Of a stretch of 64,000 nucleotides of DNA, positions 1 to 10,662 are shown in pieces. The number at the start of each line of letters is the position of its first letter. The stretch's first letter is position 1. Origin of the DNA: Monosporascus cannonballus (Eukaryota; Ascomycota; Sordariomycetes; Xylariales); assembly GCA_004154925.1 (NCBI GenBank), contig QJNS01000298.1, positions 1 to 64,000 on the forward strand. The letters are read 5' to 3'. The notes under the pieces were generated by a model that was given only the letters and a program-made list of their open reading frames with translations, was not told the DNA's origin and ran no database searches. Both the position numbers and the translations under genes were made by a program.

Positions 1-1828
1 AGCGGAAAGCTGCAGACGTTGAAATAGAATCACAAACTCCAGCTGTACAGCTGGACCCTGATGCGTGTGAAAAAGACCCTACAGATGAAGGCACTTTCCG
101 CCCTAACGCGCCACCTAATCCGTTAGTTGGGACTCACTTTGAGCCATTAGTTATCGATGAACGCGAGGTTCAAGTGAGGCCGTTGCCACCTACTTTGTTA
201 GGGCTGTTTCTCTTCTTTATGCCACCTTGGCTAGTTGAGAAATGGGTTTAATGGACGAATAGCTATGAGCCCGAATGGGAAGAGGAAAAGCCAGGTTCCC
301 GCGGTCACCAGTGGTACGATACGTGTGTTGAAGAACTGTATCTGTTCTTTTTCACCCTGATTTATATGTGTGATCATAAGGAAACGTCGGTCGATTCGTA
401 TTGGATGGGTTCGAGCTTTTTACCGTATCACCCGATTATTGGCTTTTTTTCTCGGAATCGATGGCAAGCTATTTATCGCCGGTTTCGGATCTGGAATCAA
501 GAACGTCAGCCTAGGTCACCTTTCGAACGTTGTGATGAATGGGCTGAATGGATACAAAAGAAAACACTTGAACTTTGCGTTCCAGGGTCCAATATCAGTA
601 TGGATGAGTGTATCGTAAGGTACAACGGCAAATCGCTCTTTAACACCACGATCCCGAATAAAGCCGATAATACCGGCTTCAAGGCCTAGGTCCTGGCTTA
701 TCATGGGCTATTCGTGGGATGGACAGGCCATTATCCAGGCAAAGGCGGCGGTCCTGTAGGCGTTCTACGGTTAAAAATCAGAAAAATCGACAGGAAAGGC
801 GACGATCTGTTAAATCCAACTCAACGTATGGTGATTTATCTTGTGGATAAGCTTCGGAACACTTACAACCTTCCGTATCATATATTCCTTGATAACCTTT
901 TCTCTTCGCCACAGCTGTTTTTGCAATTACGCGAAAAGGGACTGGCAGCAACAGGTACAGCCCGAAAAAGGTCCGGAATGGCGAAGCAGCTAGCTGATCA
1001 AAAGCAACAGGAACCGCCCGAAAAAGAAATGGAATGGCGAAGCAGCTTGTTAATTTGAAAAAGGCTAAAGGCGTTCTTTTGCCATATAACCAAGCTATGG
1101 AATTTCCAACGCCTGATAACAAGGTAAATCAAGTTGCTTGGGCTGATAATTCCATCGCTTTATTTCTCAGCATTAGGTGGACGGCGAAGGAACGGATTCC
1201 ATCAGTTCGGAAAAAGCCCAAAGCAGGGAGCAAATACAAGATTTCTGCCCGTAATTTCTTCGGAAATCAGGCAGAAAAAACGGTTATGATACCTCGAATT
1301 GCTTATAAATACAACCTCAACATGAACGGCGTTAATCTCGGTGACCAGCAAAGGTCTAGATTTAAATGGGATCACAACCTTCGGCGCAACGCAGCGCAAG
1401 CTTTTATGTACAACTTCCTGCCTCACGTTATCGTCAGTAACTGCTTCCTTTTGCAGAAATGGGGGAATCCATTATGGAAAGCTTACGGAAGCGCTGCGTC
1501 TTTTCGAAGAGCACTTGTTGATAAGGGCATTCGACACTTCGGGTCACTCTTTAACGGTCGCCAGAGAGCTTCGGGGAGCTCATCCCGTGCTGGTAATATG
1601 GAAATCCCTGCAAATCAGCACCACAGGGTCTCAGGGAAGTCCGCTTCAAGGTGTCAGGCTTGTTTAGGGCACTCTTATCGTGGTACGCGGCGATTAGGGC
1701 TTCAGGTTGCAGGTGATGGTGTTGTGAATCGGCAGCGAGCCCGATGGACAACGTCTCGTTGTGCGGAATGTGATGTAGCGATTTGTAATAACGACCGGTG
1801 TTGGTACTTGTATCATAGCGCGAGATAA
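1..1828 (+). pseudogene. Inactivated piggyBac-type transposase (left end missing)
   Basis: One reading frame runs from base 3 to 1058, interrupted by TAA (249-251) and TAG (687-689), then continues in another frame to 1828. The protein has the PGBD/DDE_Tnp_1_7 landmarks: a first catalytic Asp in ISMDECIVRYNG, followed by TTIPNKAD; a second Asp in HIFLDNLFSS; GVNLGDQQRSRFKWDH near the third catalytic site; and a C-terminal cysteine-rich zinc-binding tail (CxxCDVAICNNDRCW..YH). The third catalytic position (GVD in the family) reads GVN. The frame change near 990-1034 coincides with an imperfect 30-bp direct repeat (962-991 and 1018-1047, spacing 56). The family moves DNA by cut-and-paste at TTAA. 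The N-terminus lies outside the window. No terminal repeats were identified. Confidence 0.9.
962..1047 (+). repeat. Imperfect 30-bp direct repeat inside the transposase
   Basis: Bases 962-991 and 1018-1047 match except for a few positions (both contain GGAATGGCGAAGCAGCT). The 56-bp spacing is not a multiple of three and accounts exactly for the frame change of the transposase reading frame. The DNA following the two copies is diverged, so it is either an old tandem duplication or an insertion. Confidence 0.75.
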
Positions 1829-2952
1829 GGTGTGCCTAAAGGTAGCTTTTCCTGCCGAAGTTGATTGGTTAGTGTGGGCGAATAAAAATTGGGAGCTGCC
1901 CACCTTCAGAAAAAATTGTTAGCGCTACGCCTTATGGCCCTCCTCCTATCGCTTGCCCGAAGTGTTCAGACCCTTTGATATCTGATCGTTTCAGCGGCTA
2001 TACGAAGTACAGCGGTCATCCATCAACCATTTATGTCTTCACGGGACGACGTTCTAGGTCCCATCAAAACATCGATATTGTCCAAGTCTCACGGCAAGGA
2101 GATTGTTTACTACTGCGGCGTTCCCGTCATATCCGCAATTGAAGCTACAACAAACGAAGACGTAAGCAGCTTCCGGAGTTAACGGCCTAGTGTATCACCG
2201 CGCTCTAGTCTGCTCTACTCGGAGCGGGTATACACTTACTCCGGAGCTGGGTTCGATAATGCCATCGTCCCATGTAGCAGAGATGTTTCAAGCGTACCTA
2301 AGTATTTATCGGGTTGGGATCCCATTAGATACGATACGTGTGTTATCACCTAACCAACTCTATCTTACACAGATACATGTAGGTTCATGATTCGGATAAA
2401 CTCGATGGTTCACCAAGGTGAGGCCATGCTGGTGGGGGTTCCGGAAATAAGTTTTTGTGTCCAGAGCAGCGCGCAGCAGACTAGGTCCGTTTGATTAATG
2501 TCAAATTTTGAGAGGGGGCAGAGGGTATCTCTCGGTAGGTCAAGTGTCTTGTCATAAAATTCTCAACGGTAGGCACTCTAAAAAGCAAAGGGATATAATA
2601 TTAGTACGCTTCCGATTTGATGCATATCCTGGGTAATACGGTATGAACCAATAATTTTTCCCCCTAAAATGTGTATCCGTGATTCTTGCAAGAACCAATT
2701 TCCGTCATTGACTTGTATACATGTAGCTAAGACGAGAGAGAGCTGAGCGAGGAGGGAGTTTGAGATAACAACATTCGACTCACGCCACCCGTTCTGGATA
2801 CTCCTGGATACCCCTAAACACCAACTTACTTGCCGGAACACCTATAGTAAAAAGTAAATGCACTACAATCTGCCTTCTCCAGCACTTGAAGAAACGCATA
2901 AGCAGTAGAATATTCCCGGCTCGGCTGCCATGGAGTTCATGTCGAGCGTGAC
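1829..2952. other. Transposon tail and empty DNA
   Basis: Probably includes the 3' untranslated part of the piggyBac element. TTAA occurs at 2177-2180 but no matching terminal inverted repeat could be recognised without the other end. No supported gene. Confidence 0.5.
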
Positions 2953-3839
2953 TTAGACCACAAGCCTCGTGATGTCCTCGACAACGATGTCCTGCACGCC
3001 GTCTCCCCAGATTCCAACGACTGCCATGGCGAATCCGACGGCAGAGACAACGGTTTGCATCAGCTGGTTCTTAACGAACGTATCAACCTCGCTGCGGACC
3101 TCCTCGCCGTTGGTCTCCTCCTCGAGGTCCTCGCCGCTACCGGCACCCTCATCACTGTGAGAGTCGCCCAGGACCTCATAGCTGGCATCCATCCGTCGCG
3201 CAGCTCGCTTGCCCTTGCGGCCCCTAACTGAGGCCGATCTCTTCAGGGAAGTCTGGGGTGCGCCTGGCGAGGATCCTCCGAAGATGTAGGGAGCGGCATA
3301 GTCCGTCAAGCGGGTTCCGAAGCAGAACAGCGAGGTGTAGACCAGGTAGGGGTGTCTGAAGCCGCGTGGCGAGAGTACGAAGGCAAGAAGGAATGCGGAC
3401 CCTGCCACGCCGGACAAGGCATTGAGGTGGGTTGTCGCTGTCGTAGAGAGCGAACGGAAAGCCTTGGCTGCGGCGGATGCCGAGGGGAGTTCGAGCAGCG
3501 ACGGTGTTGTGAAGGTTGAAAGGGTGTATGAGGCGCCCTGCGGTTGTTAGGCAAGCAAGATCAATCGGTAAAAGTTTTTTTTTTTTTAAAAAAAAGGACA
3601 TCAGGTATGTCGGTATTAGTGATGGAGTTGACAATTTTGTGTGATCCGGATCTTTGACCCTCGTCACCGTTCACGCTGAGCGCGGGGTTGGGTTTCAGAT
3701 GGAGGGGCTGGGTGAGGTGTGATGCAGGATGATGTATCTCGAAGACGCGGAATAGGGAACTCACAGTGAAGAGACCGAGGGACACCGTCCCTACGAACTT
3801 CAGGACAGAGACCTTCGTTGATGCCATCGTTTCCGACAA
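2953..3839 (-). CDS. ATG33: Atg33-like mitochondrial outer-membrane protein
   Basis: Two exons (3839-3765, 3537-2953) give 219 aa. The first exon encodes MASTKVSVLKFVGTVSLG, the hallmark start of fungal Atg33-like proteins. The family-typical Met is the second one (3827), four codons inside the longer frame. Exon 2 gives GASYTLSTFTTPSLLELPSA, a hydrophobic stretch with SPRGFRHPYLVYTSL, an acidic/basic linker with MDASYEVLGD and NGEEVRSEV, and a C-terminal membrane segment (VVSAVGFAMAVVGIWGDG). Atg33 in yeast is an outer-membrane protein needed for mitophagy; a role here is by family inference. The 227-nt intron holds a T13/A8 run. It is divergent from SPS19. Confidence 0.65.
3575..3595. repeat. 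T13-A8 homopolymer palindrome in the ATG33-like intron
   Basis: A run of 13 T followed by 8 A within the intron, prone to slippage and able to fold back on itself. No known role. Confidence 0.8.
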
Positions 3840-4668
3840 GCGAGGCGAGCTTGATGGATGGGAATGGTAGTTGGGATGGAGGTCGAGGTGGTGGATATAT
3901 CGGGGGGGTGGAGGGGGATATTTCGGGTGGCTTGATCAAGTACCGGGCCTCAGACTGGGCAGACAGGTCACGTTAGGTACCCAAAGCCTCCAATGGCTGC
4001 CAGCACTGCAGCTTGCACGGTGCACAGTAGTGCCTCGGTAAGAAGTAGAGAGAATAGGCCATCAACAAATAACATCCCCGGAATAACATTCTCGCTAGCC
4101 ATACATCGAAAGTTTCTAATTGGCTGGTTAGGCTGCGGTAGCTTTGAGATCTTAACCGGGCGCTGCGCAAGTCCCGAGGCACTGCAGCTGACCAAGGAGT
4201 TACTGAAAATCGTGGCGAAAACCCGTGTAATATGTACCAGCCCTCGTTACAGATAAGTACCTAGGTATCTAGTCAGGTAGGTAGCTACCTAGGTACTCTA
4301 GGCACTTCTCCACAAGTTACAGTACGCCGAGGCATTGTATGTTCAGTTGGGTAAGCTCAGCTGCTGATAAGCATCATCCTCCTAACGAGTAATGAATCCT
4401 TTATTCTCTAATTCATGCCTGCCACGTAGTAATCATATTAACATAGGAATACATATAATTCATAGGGCCGGCTTAATTTAATCCTGTCTCCTAGTCTTTC
4501 ATTGCTTATTCACCGGATTATCTCCCAACTAGACTTGACTCCTCAAACGCTCACTATTTGTCCAGGTACATTTCTATATATACTTATAAAGCATCTTATT
4601 AGTTCGTCTCCCTGGCTCCAGAGCTCACTAGAAAACGACATTGTACTATTCCAGAGAACGCAGTCAAG
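3840..4668. promoter_or_regulatory. Divergent ATG33-like / SPS19 intergenic region
   Basis: This spacer separates two divergent genes. It carries two CCGAGG hexamers (4174-4179, 4327-4332), the complement of the CCTCGG core bound by the fatty-acid regulators FarA/FarB in Aspergillus. It also has a TATA-like CTATATATA at 4574-4582, about 90 bp before the SPS19 start. A TAGGTAGCTACCTA palindrome lies at 4278-4291 among CCTAGGTA repeats. The regulatory meaning is inferred from motif knowledge only. Confidence 0.4.
4278..4291. repeat. Perfect 14-bp palindrome within TAGGTA-type repeats
   Basis: TAGGTAGCTACCTA reads identically on both strands, inside about 50 bp of CCTAGGTA/TAGGTACT units. Similar units recur near 40825-40850. 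These are simple intergenic repeats of this genome. Confidence 0.7.
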
Positions 4669-5946
4669 ATGCCCGTACCCAGATCGGAATATCTCAGTAG
4701 CGTTTGGAAAGACGGCATTTTCCGTCAGTATATCATATTCAACTTGGCACGTGGTCATTGCTAACGCTCGTTCGGAAGAGGACCGGGTCGTCTTTGTCAC
4801 GGGAGGCGCCGGCACCATCTGCAGTGCTCAAACCAGGGCCTTAGTGGCCCTGGGAGCAAATGCATGCATTATTGGCCGTAATCAGCAAAAGACCGAGGCA
4901 GCTGCTATTGATATAGCTACTGCCAGAGAAGGCGCAAAAGTGATAGGAATCGGGGGATGTGATGTCCGCAACGTACGTTTGTCCATGCTAGATTCAAAGC
5001 CCGCGCAAGGGGATCATAGCTAATATGGAACAGCTGGAGAATCTGAAAAGCGCCGCAGAGAGATGCGTGAAGGAACTTGGAGCTATCGACTTTGTCGTGT
5101 AATAGACCTTGCCCCTCTCATCATTCCGTTTGCTAACAAATCTCCCGTCCAGAGCTGGTGCAGCAGGCAATTTTGTAGCGCCTATCTCGGGGCTCAGCGC
5201 CAACGCCTTTAAGTCTGTCATCGATATCGACGTGCTGGGAACTTATAACACGGTCAAAGCTACAATGCCTTACCTTGTCGAGTCCGCAGCACGAAACCCG
5301 AACCCGAGTCAGAATGGACTTACTGGGGGGAGAATACTATACGTATCCGCCACGTTCCATTACACAGGAATGCCCTTGCAAGCGCATGTATCGGCGGCAA
5401 AGGCATCCGTCGATAGCATCATGGTCTCCGTTGCCCTAGAGGTAAGCAACCCTTAAAATTGTTCCTCATTTCTTACCATGCAAAATAAAGTTTCCTGTTG
5501 CATGCTCCTGAGAGGTCTCAGTTCCTAAACCCTGGCTTATTACCGCCGACCTTTCACTACCCTATCCATAAACGAAAGTTACTAACTCCATGGTTCTAAA
5601 GTACGGTCCCTTCGGAGTCACATCCAATGTCATTTCACCCGGCGGAATAGCGGGAACCGAAGGCATGGAGCGGCTTTCTAGCTCCGAGATGGATGAGAAG
5701 ACATCCGGGAAGAGCGTTCCACTCGGCCGTTGGGGGACACTTCGGGACATCGCAGATGCAACCGTCTATGTCTTCAGCGACGCAGGCAACTACGTCAACG
5801 GTGAAATCCTCGTAGTGGACGGTGGTAACTGGCGGACAGGACGTCCAGTAGGCTTGGATTCCTCGCATCGCTATCCTAACTACCTGCTGAACGGCGAATT
5901 TTCTAAGCATGTCAAGAGCGGCAGGAAGGAGAAGCCCAACCTTTAG
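4669..5946 (+). CDS. SPS19: Peroxisomal 2,4-dienoyl-CoA reductase (SDR family)
   Basis: Five exons (4669-4723, 4779-4972, 5034-5098, 5153-5441, 5602-5946) join in frame to 315 aa. The start MPVPRSEYLSSVWKDGIF fits the family. The Rossmann dinucleotide motif is TGGAGTI, followed by NNAG-equivalent AGAAGNFVAP, IDVLGTYNTVKA and a late SPGGIAGTEGMERL loop. Where classical SDRs have YxxxK, this has VSAAK, as expected for the divergent DECR branch. The enzyme reduces 2,4-dienoyl-CoA with NADPH during oxidation of polyunsaturated fatty acids. The C-terminus ends KEKPNL and lacks a canonical SKL peroxisomal signal, so peroxisomal location is inferred from the family. Introns show GCTAAC/GCTAAT branch sites. 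Confidence 0.9.
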
Positions 5947-8135
5947 CACAGTAGCAGAGTGGGCTTCCACCGTGTCTCGACCCAGTTACCCCTGAAGCAT
6001 CAGAAGTCCGGAGCGTTCAATGCTAGATACGCAACGCTCAGGCAATGTCCATAACTTATATTCATAGTCTTTGCCATGGATAGGAACGTGTGTTCTTCAA
6101 TGGGGCCACTCCCAGACGAGCCTCACATATCCTAACAGAGGATGGTTGCCTATTGAGAAAAGCCTTCTCTTATAAATACCATTACGAATTTCCGAGGCCC
6201 GCATACGGCTTCCTCTGACCCACGTGACTACCACCTCAACCATAATTTCCTTGTACTTACTATATTCGCTCGCCTGGTCGACCTATGATCTACATTGATA
6301 TAACCCGTTCTTTCCATCCTATGTCGTTCCCAGTTGCGTCCCCAAATGGCGTGACACCCCTGATGATGTTTTTTTCCCTCGTCGTCTCCGGCCTATTCAG
6401 GATCAAGGAAGATATTGGCCATTACCCCTGCAGCGGATGCGATGCTGGCGTGTACTCCAGGACCGGCAGGGTCTGACGGCGTCGGTGACCGTGTAATGCT
6501 GTAGTTTCTTTCAGGCTGATGGGGATGTCATCTAGGATTGACTGGTATGTGTCTGTGTCTGAGAGAAACCGGAGGCGATGTAGGTGGTAAGAGTCCCCAG
6601 GAGACGTAGATGCGGGTGCTAGCCTCACTTCACGCGCGAACAGAACTGATAAATAAGAAAAATATGACGAGAATGATTATATGCAGGACTATGATCACCG
6701 CTATAGTGTTGTTGGGCTTGACCCTTGCGGGGGGAGTGCGCATGTAGTGGGGTTGCTATTATTGCAAGCAGGGTTTGGTGTTTGAACTATGGTGGTATGC
6801 TCCTGGCGGCGATCCGATTTCATGATGATACCCCAGCCTGGGAAGGCAGTCTAATACCTTTGCGACTGTGCTTTAGGAAGTACGGGCGAGCTCGATTAGT
6901 CGTCAACCCCAGCCTTTCACATTTGTCATATTCACAACTTCAAACAGTTAAGCAGAGCCAATGTTGCGTATCAGGGCCCAAGCTGTTGCCGCAGGGAGGC
7001 AAGGCAGCAAATGTAAATAAACAACCATCCTTGGCTGACGTTGTTTACCACTTGCGAATGGTCGTTCGACGCCAAACAGGGGGCATCGAGTAACAATTCC
7101 TTTACAGAGACGGGATACGCAACAGCATGGAGGGTGGACTGCGAGTTTCGTACCGGCGCGAGTCCTCTCCTCTATGTGCGTTTCCCACCAAGGGGCGATA
7201 ACCACCAAACATATATTTTCCTTTTGAAGGGCCCGAGTTTGGAATCCCCATTCCGTCTGGCTGTCGTCCCCATACTGTATAGCGCTGAGTAGAGAACGGC
7301 AACAATTAGCCACGTTTATTTGGAGGCAGCGCAAATAGATCCTGCTTACGTTGGCACTTTTCATTAATGGTCCTTGTTTTATGCTCGCTGTTCTGGGAGA
7401 TGTCATTAGGTGCCGGTCCACCTAGCTAGGACGTCTTGACCGGCATTCTGGATTTAAGTTGGGGAGGGGGAGGGGGCCTGGGAGGGTTGCGCAACTTTTC
7501 TCCGAACTCAAGCAGTTGCAGAATGTGTCATTCCTGAGACTACATCAGCATGAGAACTGTATTGGTATATTTAAATGGTAAACTGGACCAAGATATGCTG
7601 CAAAAGCAGTCTTAGTGCACACGAAATGTGTAGACTTTTGCTTGTGTTCATGTGCATGGGATTTGCTGAGGGTGATGATGTGGGTGACGTCGTGCCTGAT
7701 TATCCACTTTAGAGTCTGAGATGAAAAGGTGTGGCCTCTATACCAGACCTTGAATCAGCGGTGTGGTAAGGTGATGGGCAATAACAGCTACTTTGCCATG
7801 TTAACTGGCACGCCTTTTCACTACAGAACAGCGGATTTTTCTGTCTCTGAGTTGGGAAGAAAAGGAGGCGCCGGAGACTTTGCGGTACCCAGATTCCGAT
7901 GATCCAAAGTTGCCATTTGTGCCTCGATGTCATACAGTAGCTCTATGAATCACCAATGATTGTGTGACTGTCACTTCCTTGAATGACCATTCTTGCTCAA
8001 TTGTGAGCAAACAAATCATGAGGGAAAGAAGAATCTAAACAACTCTGATATAGCATTCTAGAGCGGGTATTCTAGCATATACGATACGAGCCAACCGATC
8101 TTCTTAAAGAACAGCCAACATAATTCTCTTCGTTT
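5947..8135. other. Gene-poor 2.2 kb
   Basis: Apart from the small membrane ORF listed separately, no frame here looks like a gene. A 157-codon minus-strand frame (6948-7421) has no recognisable domain and atypical composition. Confidence 0.5.
6630..6743 (-). CDS. Possible 37-aa single-pass membrane micro-ORF
   Basis: An ATG-initiated frame encodes 37 residues: a short basic leader (MRTPPARVKPNN), a hydrophobic stretch of about 21 residues (IAVIIVLHIIILVIFFLFI) and SSVRA before TGA. Just downstream on the same strand, in a different frame, is a protein-like sequence (6628-6422). This may therefore be the transmembrane/tail remnant of a decayed larger gene rather than a microprotein. Not recognised; weak evidence. 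Confidence 0.2.
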   Translation of the reverse strand: MRTPPARVKPNNTIAVIIVLHIIILVIFFLFISSVRA

Positions 8136-9349
8136 ATGTCAACCGGAAGCATGGTTCCTCCTCCTATGAGGGGAGTCGAAACCGAGCTCGAGAGAGCGCA
8201 GGAGCAAATCGACCGTTTAACGAAAACCAATGAACAACTTAAGGCGGATCTATATGTATGTCAAGATCAACTCGCCCAGCGGCTTCACGAAGATGATAAC
8301 ATCCGAGTCGAAGATAAAGGAGATGTTCATCGAAATCATCAAGAGCGTAGACTCACAGAGAGATGAAGTCTCGGGCGACGAGAGATTTGATTTCAAGGAA
8401 CATTGGGCAAGACAAATGCAGAGTAACCAACGAAGGGAGATCCTTTTTGAGTTAGGTCTTCCCAGTCGCTGCCTAGGACTGGAGTGGCAAGTGAGGCAAG
8501 GAAATTTGGACAATTCCCATTATGTTATCATCTCTTGGGTGATATCGGGGTGTGTATTCAAGGGTGTGTTCTGTTCCAGCAAATCCAAGAGGCGAAAAGC
8601 GCCTTTACCACTTGGTCTCTCCAGGCGGAGGTCGAAGTCTTGGGCAGTGTTGCGATCGCGATGATTACGAACGATCTTAGAAAAGGGCTGCTCCTTTCGT
8701 ACAGTTTGTCCGACTCCCTTATATTAACAGGTATGCTAGACCGAAGACGGATTTCCAAATGGAGAAGTGAGACCCTTTCTGCGCTGATGACGATGGATCA
8801 ATACCAACAATGCGCTCGAGGATTCGCGGAAATCATGTGCGCAGAGCTGGAAAAAGATCTTGGGGAATGGATCTCCAAAAATGTAACATCTGAACATTTC
8901 CTTCCTCTGCGTCGGAACGTCCTCGAACTAGCTATCAGCGTTCTATGTATGATTTGTCACTCTAGCAAGGGATACGAACTATCCTTAGATGAATCTGTCC
9001 AGGACAGAATTCAGGCAGGTACTTCGCCCCGAAACGTGATGGACATCAGCAGCTGGGAGCGGCGACAGGAGATGATGTCGCCGGCACCTTCCATTGTCTC
9101 TACCCGCGTCTCATTCGAAAAGGGAAGGTTGCGGAAGAAGGCCTCATATTGGTCATGCTAACGCTACTTGGGTATAAGAGCCCAAAGTGGGAGCAGGCTA
9201 TAAAAAATTCCGAGCTAGAGCTAGAATCTTCACACCAAGGTAGCTCCTTGCCGTGTAGGAGCGAAACAGGAAGGGTTGAGCGGATGGCAACAGATGCGAG
9301 AACATCAAAGGCGTCTAAGGAGTCATCGCCAACAAAGAGTTCATCTTGA
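8136..9349 (+). pseudogene. Frameshifted fungal hypothetical gene with coiled-coil N-terminus
   Basis: Three overlapping frames read as successive pieces of one protein. 8136 onward gives MSTGSMVPPPMRGVETELER with a heptad-like coiled coil (about residues 13-50). The frame then moves near 8303 to ESKIKEMFIEIIKSVDS, moves back within about 8550-8640 to AIAMITNDLRKGLLLSYS and MLDRRRISKWRSE, and moves again near 9120 to KVAEEGLILVMLTLLGYKSP. No GT-AG intron fits these junctions, so small indels are the simplest explanation. Function unknown. It looks like a member of an uncharacterised fungal multigene family, but I cannot name it. Confidence 0.6.
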
Positions 9350-9776
9350 CCGAAAAGTTGTGCATAGCAAGCCAAGCCTCCACTGCAAACCAGCCGCAAT
9401 CACAGGCACGGATCAAGAAGTAATCATCATTATACGTCTGTTTCCCGACAGGACTATTAGTGCAGGTCCCTAGACTGGGGCTACCAACGTGGTCTGTGGC
9501 CACACTATCGACTTTATAGCGAAGCCCCTTTCCCTGCCTCTAGCGAAAGATAATGTTGCGCCTTCAGGCTCTACAGAGATAAACCTAGGCGTAGTGAATA
9601 GAGCTAACAAGAGATCACCCATCGTGCGGAGTATGACTAGTATGTCGCATGCGCAGCAAAGTTGCAATGGCGTGATTCCCACCCATATAGGGGTTTGCAT
9701 TATCTTGCCGGTTCGGTAGGGACTATAGTTTCGTGTTGAATGAGCGTATCTGACTTAGGAAGACTCCATAGCCCTG
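9350..9776. other. Spacer without recognisable gene
   Basis: Nothing supported; it separates the pseudogene from the 3' end of the secreted-protein gene. Confidence 0.5.
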
Positions 9777-10662
9777 TCACCATAAAGCGCGTATGCACAC
9801 AACAGCGAGAAAGGAAATCCAGAAGGTCTCAGACCGGGTACCAGTGCTGCTGAGACGACCCGCGCCCGAAGAGTCGGCCTGCTCGATCACGGTCGCGTCA
9901 CCCGGCGCGAACAAAATGCCTACGGAATTTGCGGACTCGGCATCGATTTCCTCCGGGGAAAGTAAGGGGTTGTCCACCGAATCGCAAGGCGGGTTATTTC
10001 TGTTGAACCCTATACTGTTGGTGACAGAGATGGGGACGTCGAAAATGGTGTAGTGGTCCTCCCCGTTCAGCCGGAAGCTCTGGCGGATGGAGATCTTGTG
10101 GAATCATTAGCACCCATCCACGAAACGGCCGCCATTTCAGGGTAGAATGATGGGAGGCGCGTACATTGTATTCACCACGGTCACTGTCTGCGGAACTCGG
10201 CGGCCCATCGCCGATCAGGCAATCGGGCCAAGCCCACCTTACGTGCTTGACCGTACTTCCAGGTTCAGACAACATGATATCACCCAGGCTATAGTTGTTC
10301 GCGGAGGCAGTGCCATTGGTTATCGTGAAGTTCCTCCCGGTGTCATAACTGTACAAGAAGATAGTAATGCTATGGATTTGGCTGGGGCTATCGTCCTCGT
10401 AAGGTGGTGGGTTCAACCTGCCATTGGCGGAGACGTCGAGAGCCACCTCTATAGTATCTATCTGGCATATTAGGCATGCTGCGACTGCTTAACTCCTAGC
10501 TGATGACTCACCGCCTCCTAGAGGTGTACCAGGTTGAGGCGCATTGAGAATCGCGAAACCAGGCGTGAAGATTTGGCCTCCTGCTATGGTGAAATCGGCA
10601 GCTCTGACTTGAGAACGGCGCGCAGAGAGAAGAACAGCAAGAGAGATGAAAGACTTCATCAT
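9777..10662 (-). CDS. Secreted, probably GPI-anchored fungal protein of unknown function
   Basis: Three exons (10662-10512, 10457-10165, 10094-9777) sum to exactly 762 nt, 253 aa. The N-terminus MMKSFISLAVLLSA...RA is a signal peptide, with ADFTIAGGQIFTPGFAIL after the likely cleavage site. The mature part has several N-glycosylation sequons (NFT, NGT, NYS), a Trp-Cys patch (RWAWPDCLIGDG), VPISVTNSI and a later NNPPCDSVDN. The tail is Ser/Gly-rich followed by a short hydrophobic end (FWISFLAVVCIRALW), consistent with GPI attachment, though the hydrophobic tail is short. The first intron uses acceptor ATAG rather than the nearby CCAG, chosen because only it keeps the frame. It resembles a family of small fungal wall proteins; no enzymatic function is suggested. 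Confidence 0.7.

Noticed and set aside
315..2344. Identical 15-mer TACGATACGTGTGTT at 315-329 and 2330-2344, flanking the transposase region
   Set aside because: The first copy lies inside coding sequence and both are direct, not inverted. They are not element termini, and the match is short enough for chance.
6948..7421. 157-codon minus-strand frame
   Set aside because: No domain, unusual Cys/Arg composition, no ATG context or intron support, and an overlapping plus-strand frame of similar quality.
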